NCBI GenBank assembly: GCA_963597615.1
Contig: CAVBQS010000022.1
Span: 1-64,000, forward strand
Direction of reading: 5' to 3'
DNA length: 64,000 nucleotides
Source of the DNA: CAKRJP01 sp963597615
GTDB lineage: Bacteria > Bacillota > Clostridia > Lachnospirales > Lachnospiraceae
Position 1 is the stretch's first letter. Each line of letters opens with the position of its first letter. This document shows, piece by piece, positions 26,388-35,429 of the stretch. The notes below the pieces were generated by a model, which worked only from the letters and a program-made list of their open reading frames with translations, made no database searches and was not told the DNA's origin. The position numbers were made by a program, and so were the translations under genes.

Positions 26388-28214
26388 ATGAAAACCAAAC
26401 GAGAAGACATTCGTAACATTGCCATTATTGCCCACGTTGACCACGGCAAGACCACATTAGTAGATGAACTTTTAAAACAAAGTGGTGTTTTCCGTGACAA
26501 CCAGGAGGTTGCTGAGCGTGTCATGGATTCCAATGATATTGAGAGAGAACGAGGAATCACTATTCTCTCCAAGAATACTGCTGTATATTATAAGGATACG
26601 AAAATTAATATCATCGACACTCCCGGACATGCGGACTTCGGTGGTGAAGTAGAACGTGTCCTTAAGATGGTAAACGGTGTTGTCCTGGTTGTTGATGCCT
26701 TTGAGGGAGCTATGCCCCAGACCAAGTTTGTATTAAGAAAAGCTTTAGATCTGGACCTTCCTGTAATTGTATGTATCAACAAAATCGATCGCCCGGAGGC
26801 AAGACCTGATGAAGTTATTGATGAAGTATTGGAATTATTCTTAGATCTTAATGCTTCTGATGATCAATTAGACTGCCCATTTGTATTTGCTTCTGCAAAA
26901 GCCGGTGTGGCAATCTTAGATATGTCCGATGAAGAAAAGGATATGAAGCCTCTCTTTGAGACCATTCTTAACTACATTCCGGCTCCGGAAGGAGACCCGG
27001 ATGCTGATACCCAGGTTCTTATTAGTACCATTGACTACAATGAGTATGTAGGCCGTATCGGTATTGGCAAGGTAGACAACGGTACTATTAAGGTAGGAAT
27101 GGATGCTATTGTTGTTAACGAACATGACCCAGAACGTAGAGAGAAGGTTCGCATCAGCAAGTTATACGAATTCGACGGCTTAAATAAGGTAGATGTTAAT
27201 GAGGCAAGTATTGGGTCTATCGTAGCAATTTCCGGTATTGCTGATCTTTCCATTGGAGATACCATTTGCTCTCCTGAAAATCCACAGGCCATTCCTTTCC
27301 AGAAGATTTCTGAGCCTACCATTTCTATGCAGTTTATGGTAAATGATAGCCCTCTGGCAGGTCAGGAAGGTAAATTTGTTACTTCCCGTCACATTAGAGA
27401 CCGTCTCTTTAGAGAGTTAAATACAGACGTCAGCCTTCGTGTAGAGGAGACTGAGAACAATGATAACTTTAAAGTTTCCGGCCGCGGCGAATTACATTTG
27501 TCTGTTTTAATTGAGAATATGCGCCGTGAAGGTTATGAATTTGCTGTTAGTAAGGCAGAGGTTCTCTACCACAAGGATGAAAATAGCAAACTTTTAGAGC
27601 CAATTGAGACTGCTTATATTGATGTTCCAGATGAATTTACCGGAAATGTTATTGATAAATTAAGCCAAAGAAAGGGCGAGCTTCAGAATATGGGAGCTTC
27701 CAACGGCGGTTACACCCGTCTGGAGTTTAAGATTCCATCTCGTGGTCTTATTGGATACAGAGGAGAATTTTTAACTGATACCAAGGGAAATGGTATTATC
27801 AATACAGCCTTTGAAGGATATGAGCCTTATAAGGGAGATATCCAGTATCGTAAGCAGGGATCTTTGATTGCCTTTGAGACAGGTGAATCTGTAACCTACG
27901 GTCTCTACATTGCCCAGGAAAGAGGAACCTTATTTATCGGAGCCGGCGAAAAAGTTTACTCTGGCATGGTTGTGGGACAGAATGCAAAAACCGATGACAT
28001 TGAGATCAATGTATGTAAGGCAAAGCATTTGACCAATACCCGTTCTTCCGGAGCTGATGAAGCCCTAAGACTTACCCCTCCTAAGGTATTAAGTCTTGAG
28101 GAAGCCTTAGACTTCATTGATACAGATGAACTTTTGGAAGTAACCCCTAATTCTCTCAGAATCCGTAAGAAAATCCTGGATTCTAAGATGCGTAGAAGGA
28201 GCAACTTAAAATAA
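26388..28214 (+). CDS. typA: Ribosome-associated GTPase TypA/BipA
   Basis: A 608-residue translational GTPase of the EF-G family involved in ribosome assembly and stress adaptation. G1 is AHVDHGKTTL, G2 is ERGITI, G3 is DTPGH and G4 is NKID; then come beta-barrel and EF-G III/V-like domains and the BipA-specific C-terminal domain (FIGAGEKVYSGMVVGQNAK). The length is standard. The stop codon overlaps the start of the PAP2 gene as TAATG, so the two are coupled. Confidence 0.96.
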   Translation: MKTKREDIRNIAIIAHVDHGKTTLVDELLKQSGVFRDNQEVAERVMDSNDIERERGITILSKNTAVYYKDTKINIIDTPGHADFGGEVERVLKMVNGVVLVVDAFEGAMPQTKFVLRKALDLDLPVIVCINKIDRPEARPDEVIDEVLELFLDLNASDDQLDCPFVFASAKAGVAILDMSDEEKDMKPLFETILNYIPAPEGDPDADTQVLISTIDYNEYVGRIGIGKVDNGTIKVGMDAIVVNEHDPERREKVRISKLYEFDGLNKVDVNEASIGSIVAISGIADLSIGDTICSPENPQAIPFQKISEPTISMQFMVNDSPLAGQEGKFVTSRHIRDRLFRELNTDVSLRVEETENNDNFKVSGRGELHLSVLIENMRREGYEFAVSKAEVLYHKDENSKLLEPIETAYIDVPDEFTGNVIDKLSQRKGELQNMGASNGGYTRLEFKIPSRGLIGYRGEFLTDTKGNGIINTAFEGYEPYKGDIQYRKQGSLIAFETGESVTYGLYIAQERGTLFIGAGEKVYSGMVVGQNAKTDDIEINVCKAKHLTNTRSSGADEALRLTPPKVLSLEEALDFIDTDELLEVTPNSLRIRKKILDSKMRRRSNLK

Positions 28215-29116
28215 TGATCTTTTTATGGTTCTTAGAAGGCCTTCGAACACCCATCTTAAATCAGTTGATGCAGTTTGTAACCTACTTTGGAGAAGGAACC
28301 ATTGCTGTATTTATCATCTGTATTTGTTATTGGTGTATCAACAAGCGTTTTGCTTACCTTATGGGTTTTAACTTTTTTGTATCAACGCTTTTGGTTCAAA
28401 GCCTAAAGATTGCTTTTCGGGTTCCGAGACCTTGGGTTTTGGATCCTGATTTTAAAGCTGTGGATAGTGCTATATCCGGGGCCACCGGATATTCCTTTCC
28501 CAGTGGCCATACCCAATCGGCAGTATGCCTTTATTTTCCCTTGGCCCTTCAGGTGCCTAAGAATAAGAAAGGCTTGAAAGCTCTACTTTTCTTCCTGCCT
28601 CTTCTTGTGGCCTTTTCCAGAATGTATTTGGGATGCCATACACCGGCAGATGTGTCCGTAGGATTTCTAACTGCCGTGATTTTTCTTGCCCTTATTTGGC
28701 ATTTTCAGGATAAGATTCTGGACGGAAGCAAGTATCGCAAGTACGTAACTATGGCATTGATTATAATTTCCTGTGCTGTGGCAGCCTATGCCCTCTTTCT
28801 AAGTAGTCAGCATGTGATTGCGGGAGAATATGCCAAAGATAGCTGCAAGGCGGCAGGAGCCGGACTTGGATTTGCCTGTGGCTGGTATTTGGAAAATACC
28901 AAGTTTCATTTTTCAACCCAGGCCAAACACCTGTGGGTCCAGGTTCTTAAAGTTGTCATAGGACTTATTTTGGTTGCTGTTATAAAAGGCGGGATGGCTA
29001 AGATCCTTGGAGCCTCCTGTATCGCAAAATTTTTAGAATATTTTATTTTGGTTGTCTGGATCCTTGCGATTTATCCTTGGATTTATAGCCATGTGATCAA
29101 GACTATGGAGGATTAA
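28214..29116 (+). CDS. PAP2-family membrane phosphatase
   Basis: A 300-residue membrane protein with about 8 hydrophobic segments. The phosphatidic acid phosphatase signature is complete: KIAFRVPRPW (motif 1), YSFPSGHTQSA (motif 2) and SRMYLGCHTPADV (motif 3, catalytic His and Asp). Likely substrates are lipid phosphates such as undecaprenyl diphosphate or phosphatidic acid. The start overlaps the typA stop by one base and has no separate promoter. Confidence 0.88.
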   Translation: MIFLWFLEGLRTPILNQLMQFVTYFGEGTIAVFIICICYWCINKRFAYLMGFNFFVSTLLVQSLKIAFRVPRPWVLDPDFKAVDSAISGATGYSFPSGHTQSAVCLYFPLALQVPKNKKGLKALLFFLPLLVAFSRMYLGCHTPADVSVGFLTAVIFLALIWHFQDKILDGSKYRKYVTMALIIISCAVAAYALFLSSQHVIAGEYAKDSCKAAGAGLGFACGWYLENTKFHFSTQAKHLWVQVLKVVIGLILVAVIKGGMAKILGASCIAKFLEYFILVVWILAIYPWIYSHVIKTMED

Positions 29117-29174
29117 AGTTCACAATTTTTTAAAGAAAAAATTCTTGTAAAATCTATCCAAAATTTGCCATCCA

Positions 29175-29183
29175 TGGTATACT
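29175..29183 (+). promoter_or_regulatory. Extended -10 promoter of hpf
   Basis: TGG-TATACT, about 80 bp upstream of the hpf start, with no clear -35. Confidence 0.4.
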
Positions 29184-29265
29184 AGTCCTATCAGAATTTT
29201 TGATATGTTCTCTAAAAATTATCAGACTATATCAACTGAAATACCTAGTAAAGGAGTTGAACATC

Positions 29266-29799
29266 ATGAAATTTATCGTAATTGGAAAAAACATTGATGT
29301 TACAGCCGGACTCAAAGAAGCCGTTGAAAGCAAGTTAGGAAAGTTAGAAAGATACTTCACAGCAGACACAGAAGTACACGTAACCCTAAGCGTACAAAAA
29401 AACCGTCAGAAGATTGAAGTAACCATTCCTGTAAAGGGCGGCATTATTCGTTCCGAAGAGGAAAGCGATGATATGTATGTATCCATCGACTTAGTAGAGG
29501 AGATTATCGAACGTCAGCTTCGCAAATACAAGACCAAGTTAGTAGCCAAGCAGCAAGAAGGCGGCAGCTTCAATCAAGATTTCATCGACGAAGAAGATGA
29601 AGATTTTGATGATGAGATCAAGGTGGTAAAGACTAAGAAGTTTGGCATCAAGCCTATGTATGCAGAGGATGCTTGTCTTCAGATGGAACTTCTAGGACAC
29701 AACTTCTATGTATTCTCTAATGCGGAGACAGACGAAGTAAATGTAGTATATAAAAGAAAGAATGGAACCTACGGTTTAATTGAACCAGAGTTTTCATAA
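29266..29799 (+). CDS. hpf: Ribosome hibernation promoting factor, long form
   Basis: A 177-residue long HPF. The N-terminal S30AE domain (MKFIVIGKNIDVTAGLKEAVESKL in pieces) binds the 30S decoding region. The C-terminal domain (KTKKFGIKPMYAEDACLQMELLGHNFYVFSN in pieces) dimerises 70S ribosomes into 100S particles. An acidic linker DEEDEDFDDE joins them. The start at 29266 has AAAGGAG 9 nt upstream; a reading frame extending to 29200 has no ribosome binding site. It is monocistronic. Confidence 0.95.
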   Translation: MKFIVIGKNIDVTAGLKEAVESKLGKLERYFTADTEVHVTLSVQKNRQKIEVTIPVKGGIIRSEEESDDMYVSIDLVEEIIERQLRKYKTKLVAKQQEGGSFNQDFIDEEDEDFDDEIKVVKTKKFGIKPMYAEDACLQMELLGHNFYVFSNAETDEVNVVYKRKNGTYGLIEPEFS

Positions 29800-29813
29800 A
29801 ATTTTTTTCTGAC

Positions 29814-29857
29814 AAAAGAGGACAGCTCTCAGATTTATCTAGGAGCTGTCCTCTTTT
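29814..29857. terminator. Bidirectional terminator between hpf and yigZ-like gene
   Basis: A perfect 15-bp inverted repeat (29814-29828 with 29843-29857), ending in T-runs on both strands, between convergent genes. Confidence 0.85.
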
Positions 29858-29885
29858 CTTGGCATAAGCATATAGGAATAGTTTT

Positions 29886-30530
29886 CTAAAAAAGCTGTAT
29901 TTCTCCATCCACCTCAGCAAAATAGCACTGCTCTTCTACTTCTAACTTCACCTGGCCGTTGGTTCCTTCCACCAATTCATCCTGCACTTCTTTTAGGTCT
30001 GTCTCAGAAATCATCACTGTCAACACCACCTGATCTGTGTACTGGGAATCCAAAATCTTAAGCCCTCTTTGCCCCAAAATATATTGAATTTTCCCAAGGC
30101 CTGTATAATCCGTATAGATTACAAGTTTGCTGCCCCAAATCTTACTTATAATAGTAGAGACCTCAAGCCCTGCCTTAGTTGCTGAAGAATAGGCCCTAAC
30201 CAGGCCTCCTGTTCCAAGCAGGGTTCCGCCAAAGTACCGGGTCACCACTACTGCTACATTGTGAACCGCTTCTCCTAAAAGGACATCCAGCATAGGACGA
30301 CCTGCGGTTCCCCCCGGCTCCCCATCATCGCTACAGCGCTGGAGCTCACTTCTCTCCCCAATGACATAGGCATAACAGTTATGAGAAGCATTCCAATATT
30401 TCTTTTTCATAGACTCTATAAATTCAAGGGCAGTTTCCTCATCCTCAGCCGGAATCACTGTGGCAATAAACCTTGACTTCTTCTCAACAATCTCATTTTC
30501 TCCACCTCTATAAACAGTCTTTAATAACAT
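29886..30530 (-). CDS. YigZ/IMPACT family protein
   Basis: A 214-residue UPF0029/IMPACT protein. The N-terminal domain (about 1-125) shows EKKSRFIATVIPAEDEE, the signature SHNCYAYVIG plus QRCSDDGEPGGTAGRPML, and VTRYFGGTLLGTGGLVRAYS. The C-terminal EF-G domain V-like part (about 135-210) is typical of bacterial YigZ. The molecular role in bacteria is not established; eukaryotic IMPACT regulates GCN2. Confidence 0.9.
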   Translation of the reverse strand: MLLKTVYRGGENEIVEKKSRFIATVIPAEDEETALEFIESMKKKYWNASHNCYAYVIGERSELQRCSDDGEPGGTAGRPMLDVLLGEAVHNVAVVVTRYFGGTLLGTGGLVRAYSSATKAGLEVSTIISKIWGSKLVIYTDYTGLGKIQYILGQRGLKILDSQYTDQVVLTVMISETDLKEVQDELVEGTNGQVKLEVEEQCYFAEVDGEIQLF

Positions 30531-30667
30531 ATTCTTTTAGATCCTTTCTTGGATTTTTATCCTTCACCTTTTATAAGTCGCCATTTCTTCTAGTGTACAC
30601 GAATTTTTTTCTTTTTCATACATCAATGTGAACTTTTCATTTTTTTCTTTATTATATATAGCAGATT

Positions 30668-30676
30668 TGCTATAAT
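30668..30676 (+). promoter_or_regulatory. Extended -10 promoter of the PBP gene
   Basis: TGC-TATAAT ending about 27 bp upstream of the start codon; only a weak TTTATT-like -35. Confidence 0.5.
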
Positions 30677-30702
30677 GACAAGGATAAAGGAGGCCAATAT
30701 TC

Positions 30703-33300
30703 ATGAATTATGGTAAGAAAAAAGCTTCTCGAAAGCAGAAGCAGATTACTTCCCGATCGCGGATGCAAAAGAAGCGAATGGGATTCCGATTGTTCAAGGC
30801 ATTTGTCCTCTGTATAGTACTACTTGGTGTGGTAGGTGTAATCGGTTGTGGTGTATTTATCAAGAAGATTATCGATGACTCCCCAGAAGTTACCGCAGAT
30901 GATATTAAGCCTAGCGGTTATACCACTTTTATCTATGCAGATGATGGAAGCACTGAAACAGAACGGCTTGTATCTTCGGGATCCAATCGTATATATAAGA
31001 AGATTGACAGTATTCCTCTTAATTTGCAGCATGCCTTTGTTGCCATCGAGGATGAACGTTTCTACCAACACAACGGCGTAGATATACAAGGTGTGATCCG
31101 TGCAGGTGTGGTAGGCATTACCACCGGCAACTTCTCTGAAGGTGCCAGTACCATTACCCAGCAGCTGGTTAAAAACAACGTCTTCCCAGACTTTGTAAAT
31201 GAAGATACCTTTTACGAAAAGCTAAAACGTAAGATTCAAGAACAATATCTGGCAATAGAGATTGAAAAAGAGATGGATAAGGATACCATCCTTGAAAATT
31301 ATTTAAATACCATCAACCTGGGGCAAAACTGTCTTGGTGTCCAGTCTGCTTCCAAACGATATTTTGGAAAGGATGTCAGCGCCTTAACCCTTTCTGAATG
31401 TGCAGTTATCGCCGGCATCACCCAAAATCCTACAGGATACAATCCTATTACGAATCCAGATGCCAACAAGGAACGACAGCACAAGGTTCTGCAAAATATG
31501 TTAGACCAGGGCTATATCACCCAAGAAGACTATGACACAGCTATAGCAGACGACGTTTATACAAGAATCCAGGCGGTGAACGGATCCCTCGATCAAGACG
31601 AAGAACCCACTACTTATTTTGTAGATGCCCTGATTGAACAAGTGACCAAGGATCTTCAGGAACAGTTGGGATATAGCGAATCTCAGGCTTATAATCTACT
31701 TTACAAGGGTGGACTTAGCATTTATTCTACCCAGAATCTTGCAATGCAGCAGATTGCCGATGAAGAGATTAATGATGCAAGTAATTATCCTAATGGTACA
31801 GACCTTATTTTAACCTATGCCCTAACGGTTACCAGGGCAGACGGAACCGTGGAAAACTATGGTTCTGGTGATATTGAAACATTTTCTGCCAATACTTACG
31901 GGGATACCTCAGGCCTTCACTTTAGTAGCGAAGAAGAAGCCAGGGCCCGTATCGAAGCATGGAAGGCCACCATTGCCCAAGAAGGGGACACCTATGACGA
32001 GTCCATTAACTTGTCCCCACAGCCTCAGGCCTCTTTCACTTTGATGGATCAAAGCAATGGCCAGATTAAAGCCATGGTAGGAGGCCGCGGAACCAAGACT
32101 TCCAGCATGGGACTTAACCGAGCTTATACAGGAATGACCAGACAACCTGGTTCTTGTTTTAAGATTCCTTCCACCTACGCTCCGGCATTAGATGCAAAAG
32201 GGAAGACCCTGGCTACCACAATTGTGGACGAACCCATGAAGCGAGATGACGGAGAAGACTTGGTAAATGCCGATGGATCTCATTTAGGATCCATTACCAT
32301 CCGAAAGGCTATTACTGTTTCCAACAACGTAGTTGCGGTAAAGTTAAGTGATGAGATCACCCAAGAACTGGGAATGGAATACTGTGAGAAATTTGGTATT
32401 TCCACCCTGGTAAAAGAGGAAGAAATTGACGGCAAGATTTATTCTGACTTAACCCAGACTATGGCCCTTGGAGGTTTGACCCACGGTGTTTACAACTACG
32501 AAATGGCAGCTTGCTATGCAACCATTGCCAATGGGGGCGTTTATAACAAGCCAACCCTTTATTCTAAGATTCTTGATCATGATGGAAATGTGCTTCTAGA
32601 AGGAAGCGGCGAAACCCGTCAAGTAATTAAAGAAAGTACTGCTGCCCTTCTTACCAGCGCAATGACAGATGTAGTTACCCAGGGTACTGGAACCAATACA
32701 GCTATTGCAAATCAGCCTGTATCCGGTAAAACAGGTACAACCTCAGACAATAAAGACTTATGGTTCTGTGGCTATACTCCATACTATACAGCTGCAATCT
32801 GGTGTGGATACGATGACAATACAGAGATGAACTTCACCCACACCTTTAAGGATATTATCTGGTCAAAGATTATGACTAGAGTCCATGCCAATTTGGAGAC
32901 GAAAGAATTTACAATGCCGTCTTCTGTAGAGCAGTTAACTGTATGTACCTCCTCAGGCAAACTTGCCACCAGCAGTTGTCCTGCAGTGACAGATTATTTT
33001 GATAAGGACACCGCTCCAAAGGATTATTGCACAGAGCACAGTTATAGCTACAGTTATGATTATAACTATAATTATAATTACAATTCTAATAGTAGCTCTA
33101 ACAGTACAAATTCTACAGATAGCACGACAGGCACCAGCGGCACAACTGGTACGACAGGCACCACAACAGATGGCACTACCGGAGCAGATACTTCCGGAAC
33201 AGATACTTCCGGAACACCAGATACTTCTGGAACAGACACTTCTGGAGGAGATACCTCTGGCGGAGGAACAACTGATGGTGGCGACGCCGCACCGCAGTGA
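30703..33300 (+). CDS. Class A penicillin-binding protein (PBP1A-type)
   Basis: An 865-residue bifunctional peptidoglycan synthase. It has a basic cytoplasmic N-terminus, one membrane anchor (about 30-53), and a GT51 glycosyltransferase domain (EDERFYQHNGVD with catalytic Glu116, GASTITQQLVKN). The transpeptidase domain has Ser484-x-x-Lys487 (SCFK), Ser540-Asn-Asn and Lys676-Thr-Gly. Residues about 780-865 form a low-complexity tail: alternating Tyr/Asn/Ser, then Gly-Thr-rich and Thr-Ser-Gly-Asp repeats, probably extending into the wall. AAAGGAGG precedes the start. It is monocistronic with a strong terminator. Confidence 0.94.
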   Translation: MNYGKKKASRKQKQITSRSRMQKKRMGFRLFKAFVLCIVLLGVVGVIGCGVFIKKIIDDSPEVTADDIKPSGYTTFIYADDGSTETERLVSSGSNRIYKKIDSIPLNLQHAFVAIEDERFYQHNGVDIQGVIRAGVVGITTGNFSEGASTITQQLVKNNVFPDFVNEDTFYEKLKRKIQEQYLAIEIEKEMDKDTILENYLNTINLGQNCLGVQSASKRYFGKDVSALTLSECAVIAGITQNPTGYNPITNPDANKERQHKVLQNMLDQGYITQEDYDTAIADDVYTRIQAVNGSLDQDEEPTTYFVDALIEQVTKDLQEQLGYSESQAYNLLYKGGLSIYSTQNLAMQQIADEEINDASNYPNGTDLILTYALTVTRADGTVENYGSGDIETFSANTYGDTSGLHFSSEEEARARIEAWKATIAQEGDTYDESINLSPQPQASFTLMDQSNGQIKAMVGGRGTKTSSMGLNRAYTGMTRQPGSCFKIPSTYAPALDAKGKTLATTIVDEPMKRDDGEDLVNADGSHLGSITIRKAITVSNNVVAVKLSDEITQELGMEYCEKFGISTLVKEEEIDGKIYSDLTQTMALGGLTHGVYNYEMAACYATIANGGVYNKPTLYSKILDHDGNVLLEGSGETRQVIKESTAALLTSAMTDVVTQGTGTNTAIANQPVSGKTGTTSDNKDLWFCGYTPYYTAAIWCGYDDNTEMNFTHTFKDIIWSKIMTRVHANLETKEFTMPSSVEQLTVCTSSGKLATSSCPAVTDYFDKDTAPKDYCTEHSYSYSYDYNYNYNYNSNSSSNSTNSTDSTTGTSGTTGTTGTTTDGTTGADTSGTDTSGTPDTSGTDTSGGDTSGGGTTDGGDAAPQ

Positions 33301-33321
33301 TTGTCTAAAAAAAAGAATACA

Positions 33322-33354
33322 AAAAAAGACTTCGGAAAATCCGAAGTCTTTTTT
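33322..33354 (+). terminator. Terminator of the PBP gene
   Basis: A perfect 15-bp inverted repeat (33322-33336, 33340-33354) with an AAA loop and terminal T-run. It also faces glcK and may be bidirectional. Confidence 0.88.
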
Positions 33355-33403
33355 ATGTTGATCAAAAATAAGACAATTTTAGATTATCTTGTTATAGCAG
33401 CTC

Positions 33404-34342
33404 CTACAAAATCAACTTGGCTGCTCCGCACATACCTGCATCATTTCCAAGAGATGCCAGAACAATTCTAGTTCCTTTATTTCCAAAGAAGGCATGTTTA
33501 TCAAAAGCAACCTTTACATGGTCAATTAAGATTTCTCCTGCTTTGGATACGCCTCCTCCAATAACGATAACTGCCGGATCTGTTACCACTGCAAGATTGG
33601 CCAGTGCGGTTCCCAGATAATTTGCAAATTCTTCTACTGTCTCCTGGGCCAACTGGTCTCCTGCCTTCAAGGCATCAAATACAGCCTTGGCATCCAAAGA
33701 TTCAGGGCTAATGTCTCGAAGGACAGACGCTCTGGTACTCTTTTCTAAGTGCTTGAGGGCAAGTCTTCGAATACCTGTGGCAGATGCATATTGTTCCAGA
33801 CACCCTAGATTTCCACATCCACAGCGCTCGGTTTCTTCTGAATTCACATGTAAATGACCAATCTCTCCACCGGAACCATGAGCCCCTACAATGCACTGGC
33901 CTTCTACCACAATACCACCGCCTACGCCGGTTCCCAAGGTTACCATGATCATATTAGGTTCGCCGGCTCCGGCTCCCATCCACATCTCACCAAGGGCTGC
34001 TACATTGGCATCATTTCCAATCTCTGCGCGAATTCCTGTAAGTTCTTCTAACTCTCTTTTTACTTCCTTATATCCCCAGCCGAGATTAGCAGTGTTTTGA
34101 ACCACACCTTCAGAATCTACCGGAGCCGGAACTCCTACACCGATTCCTACAATCTCTTCCTTCTTAATCTGCAGCTCTTCTGCCTTCTTCTTTACACTTT
34201 CCGCAATATCCGGGAGAATATTCACACCATTAAATTCTGTTCTTGTAGGAATCTCCCACTTGTCAATCGCCTCTCCAGCCGCTGTAAAAACTCCAATTTT
34301 AACGGTGGTTCCTCCAATGTCTACTCCGAAACAATACTCCAT
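33404..34342 (-). CDS. glcK: ROK-family glucokinase
   Basis: A 312-residue ROK kinase phosphorylating glucose with ATP. It shows phosphate motif 1 GVDIGGTTVKIGVF, VPAPVDSEGVV, catalytic NDANVAALGE, phosphate motif 2 TLGTGVGGGIV, the GEIGH metal/substrate motif and the zinc signature CGCGNLGCLEQYAS. There is no N-terminal DNA-binding domain, so it is an enzyme and not a NagC/XylR repressor. It is followed by hprK and uvrC on the same strand (upstream in transcription), a carbon-control neighbourhood. Confidence 0.92.
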   Translation of the reverse strand: MEYCFGVDIGGTTVKIGVFTAAGEAIDKWEIPTRTEFNGVNILPDIAESVKKKAEELQIKKEEIVGIGVGVPAPVDSEGVVQNTANLGWGYKEVKRELEELTGIRAEIGNDANVAALGEMWMGAGAGEPNMIMVTLGTGVGGGIVVEGQCIVGAHGSGGEIGHLHVNSEETERCGCGNLGCLEQYASATGIRRLALKHLEKSTRASVLRDISPESLDAKAVFDALKAGDQLAQETVEEFANYLGTALANLAVVTDPAVIVIGGGVSKAGEILIDHVKVAFDKHAFFGNKGTRIVLASLGNDAGMCGAAKLIL

Positions 34343-34434
34343 AATCTAACTAACTCCTAACTATATTTTCTAAAAAAATGTGCAAGCCACATTCTCCTGC
34401 CAAATAATGGGGGCTCCCCCCCTCTGTCTATCGG

Positions 34435-35367
34435 CTATACCTTTCTTGTCATATTCTCCTGCACACGTCTGTAAAGTTCCTGGGCTGCATTATATCCCAT
34501 AAGTTTCTGTCTATGGTTAATAGCTGCAGTCTCTACGATAATGGCAAGGTTACGTCCTGGGCGAATTGGGATCTGATGGCATACCACCTTGTTTCCTAAG
34601 TACTCAGTATGCTGCTCTTCCAATCCTAAGCGGTCGTATTCCTTTTCCTTATTCCAGTCTTCCAGCTCAATAACCAAATCAATATTCTGGGTCTCACGGA
34701 CACTCTGGACACCATAGAGGGCCTTTACATCCACAATACCAATGCCTCGAAGTTCAATAAAATGCTTTGTAATATCCGGTGCGGATCCTACCAAGGTCTC
34801 ATCACTAACCTTGCGGATCTCTACCACGTCATCGCTGACCAGTCGATGGCCACGCTTCACTAGCTCCAGGGCAGATTCGCTCTTACCAATTCCACTTTCT
34901 CCTGTAATCAGCACACCGACACCATATACGTCTACCAATACACCATGAATAGAAATGCAAGGTGCTAGTTCCACATTGAGCCAACGAATCACTTCAGCCA
35001 TAAATGCAGATGTTTTTACATCTGTAATATAAATAGGGACTCCCGCTTTTGTTGCCTTCTCCAAAAGGGACTGCTCCGGCTCTAAGCCTCTACAATAGAT
35101 AATAGCCGGCATCTTATAAGAAGTAAGTTCGTCGTAAATTTTCTCCTTCTCTTCTGCAGTCATCTGATTTAAATAACGGTACTCTACAAATCCAACAATC
35201 TGTATTCTCTCTGCATCGAAATGATCAAAAAATCCCGTCAGCTGCAAGGCTGGTCGATTAATATCCGGGATTTTAACCACAATCTCAGAATCATCCACAT
35301 CTGGAGTCAGACATCTTAAATTCATCTTCTCCACTAAATCTTTCAGTTTCACTTTATTATGGTTCAT
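34435..35367 (-). CDS. hprK: HPr kinase/phosphorylase
   Basis: A 310-residue HprK/P that phosphorylates HPr on Ser46 in carbon catabolite repression. It has an N-terminal domain, then Walker A GESGIGKSESALEL, and the family signature ELRGIGIVDVKALYGV. The start at 35367 (MNHNKVKLKDL) has AAAGGAG 6 nt upstream; an earlier in-frame ATG at 35400 precedes this site. It lies downstream of uvrC. Confidence 0.95.
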   Translation of the reverse strand: MNHNKVKLKDLVEKMNLRCLTPDVDDSEIVVKIPDINRPALQLTGFFDHFDAERIQIVGFVEYRYLNQMTAEEKEKIYDELTSYKMPAIIYCRGLEPEQSLLEKATKAGVPIYITDVKTSAFMAEVIRWLNVELAPCISIHGVLVDVYGVGVLITGESGIGKSESALELVKRGHRLVSDDVVEIRKVSDETLVGSAPDITKHFIELRGIGIVDVKALYGVQSVRETQNIDLVIELEDWNKEKEYDRLGLEEQHTEYLGNKVVCHQIPIRPGRNLAIIVETAAINHRQKLMGYNAAQELYRRVQENMTRKV

Positions 35368-35429
35368 CCTACACTCCTTTACCTGTATACTTGGAAACAA
35401 TGTCCAAAACCTTTAACTATCATAGCACA

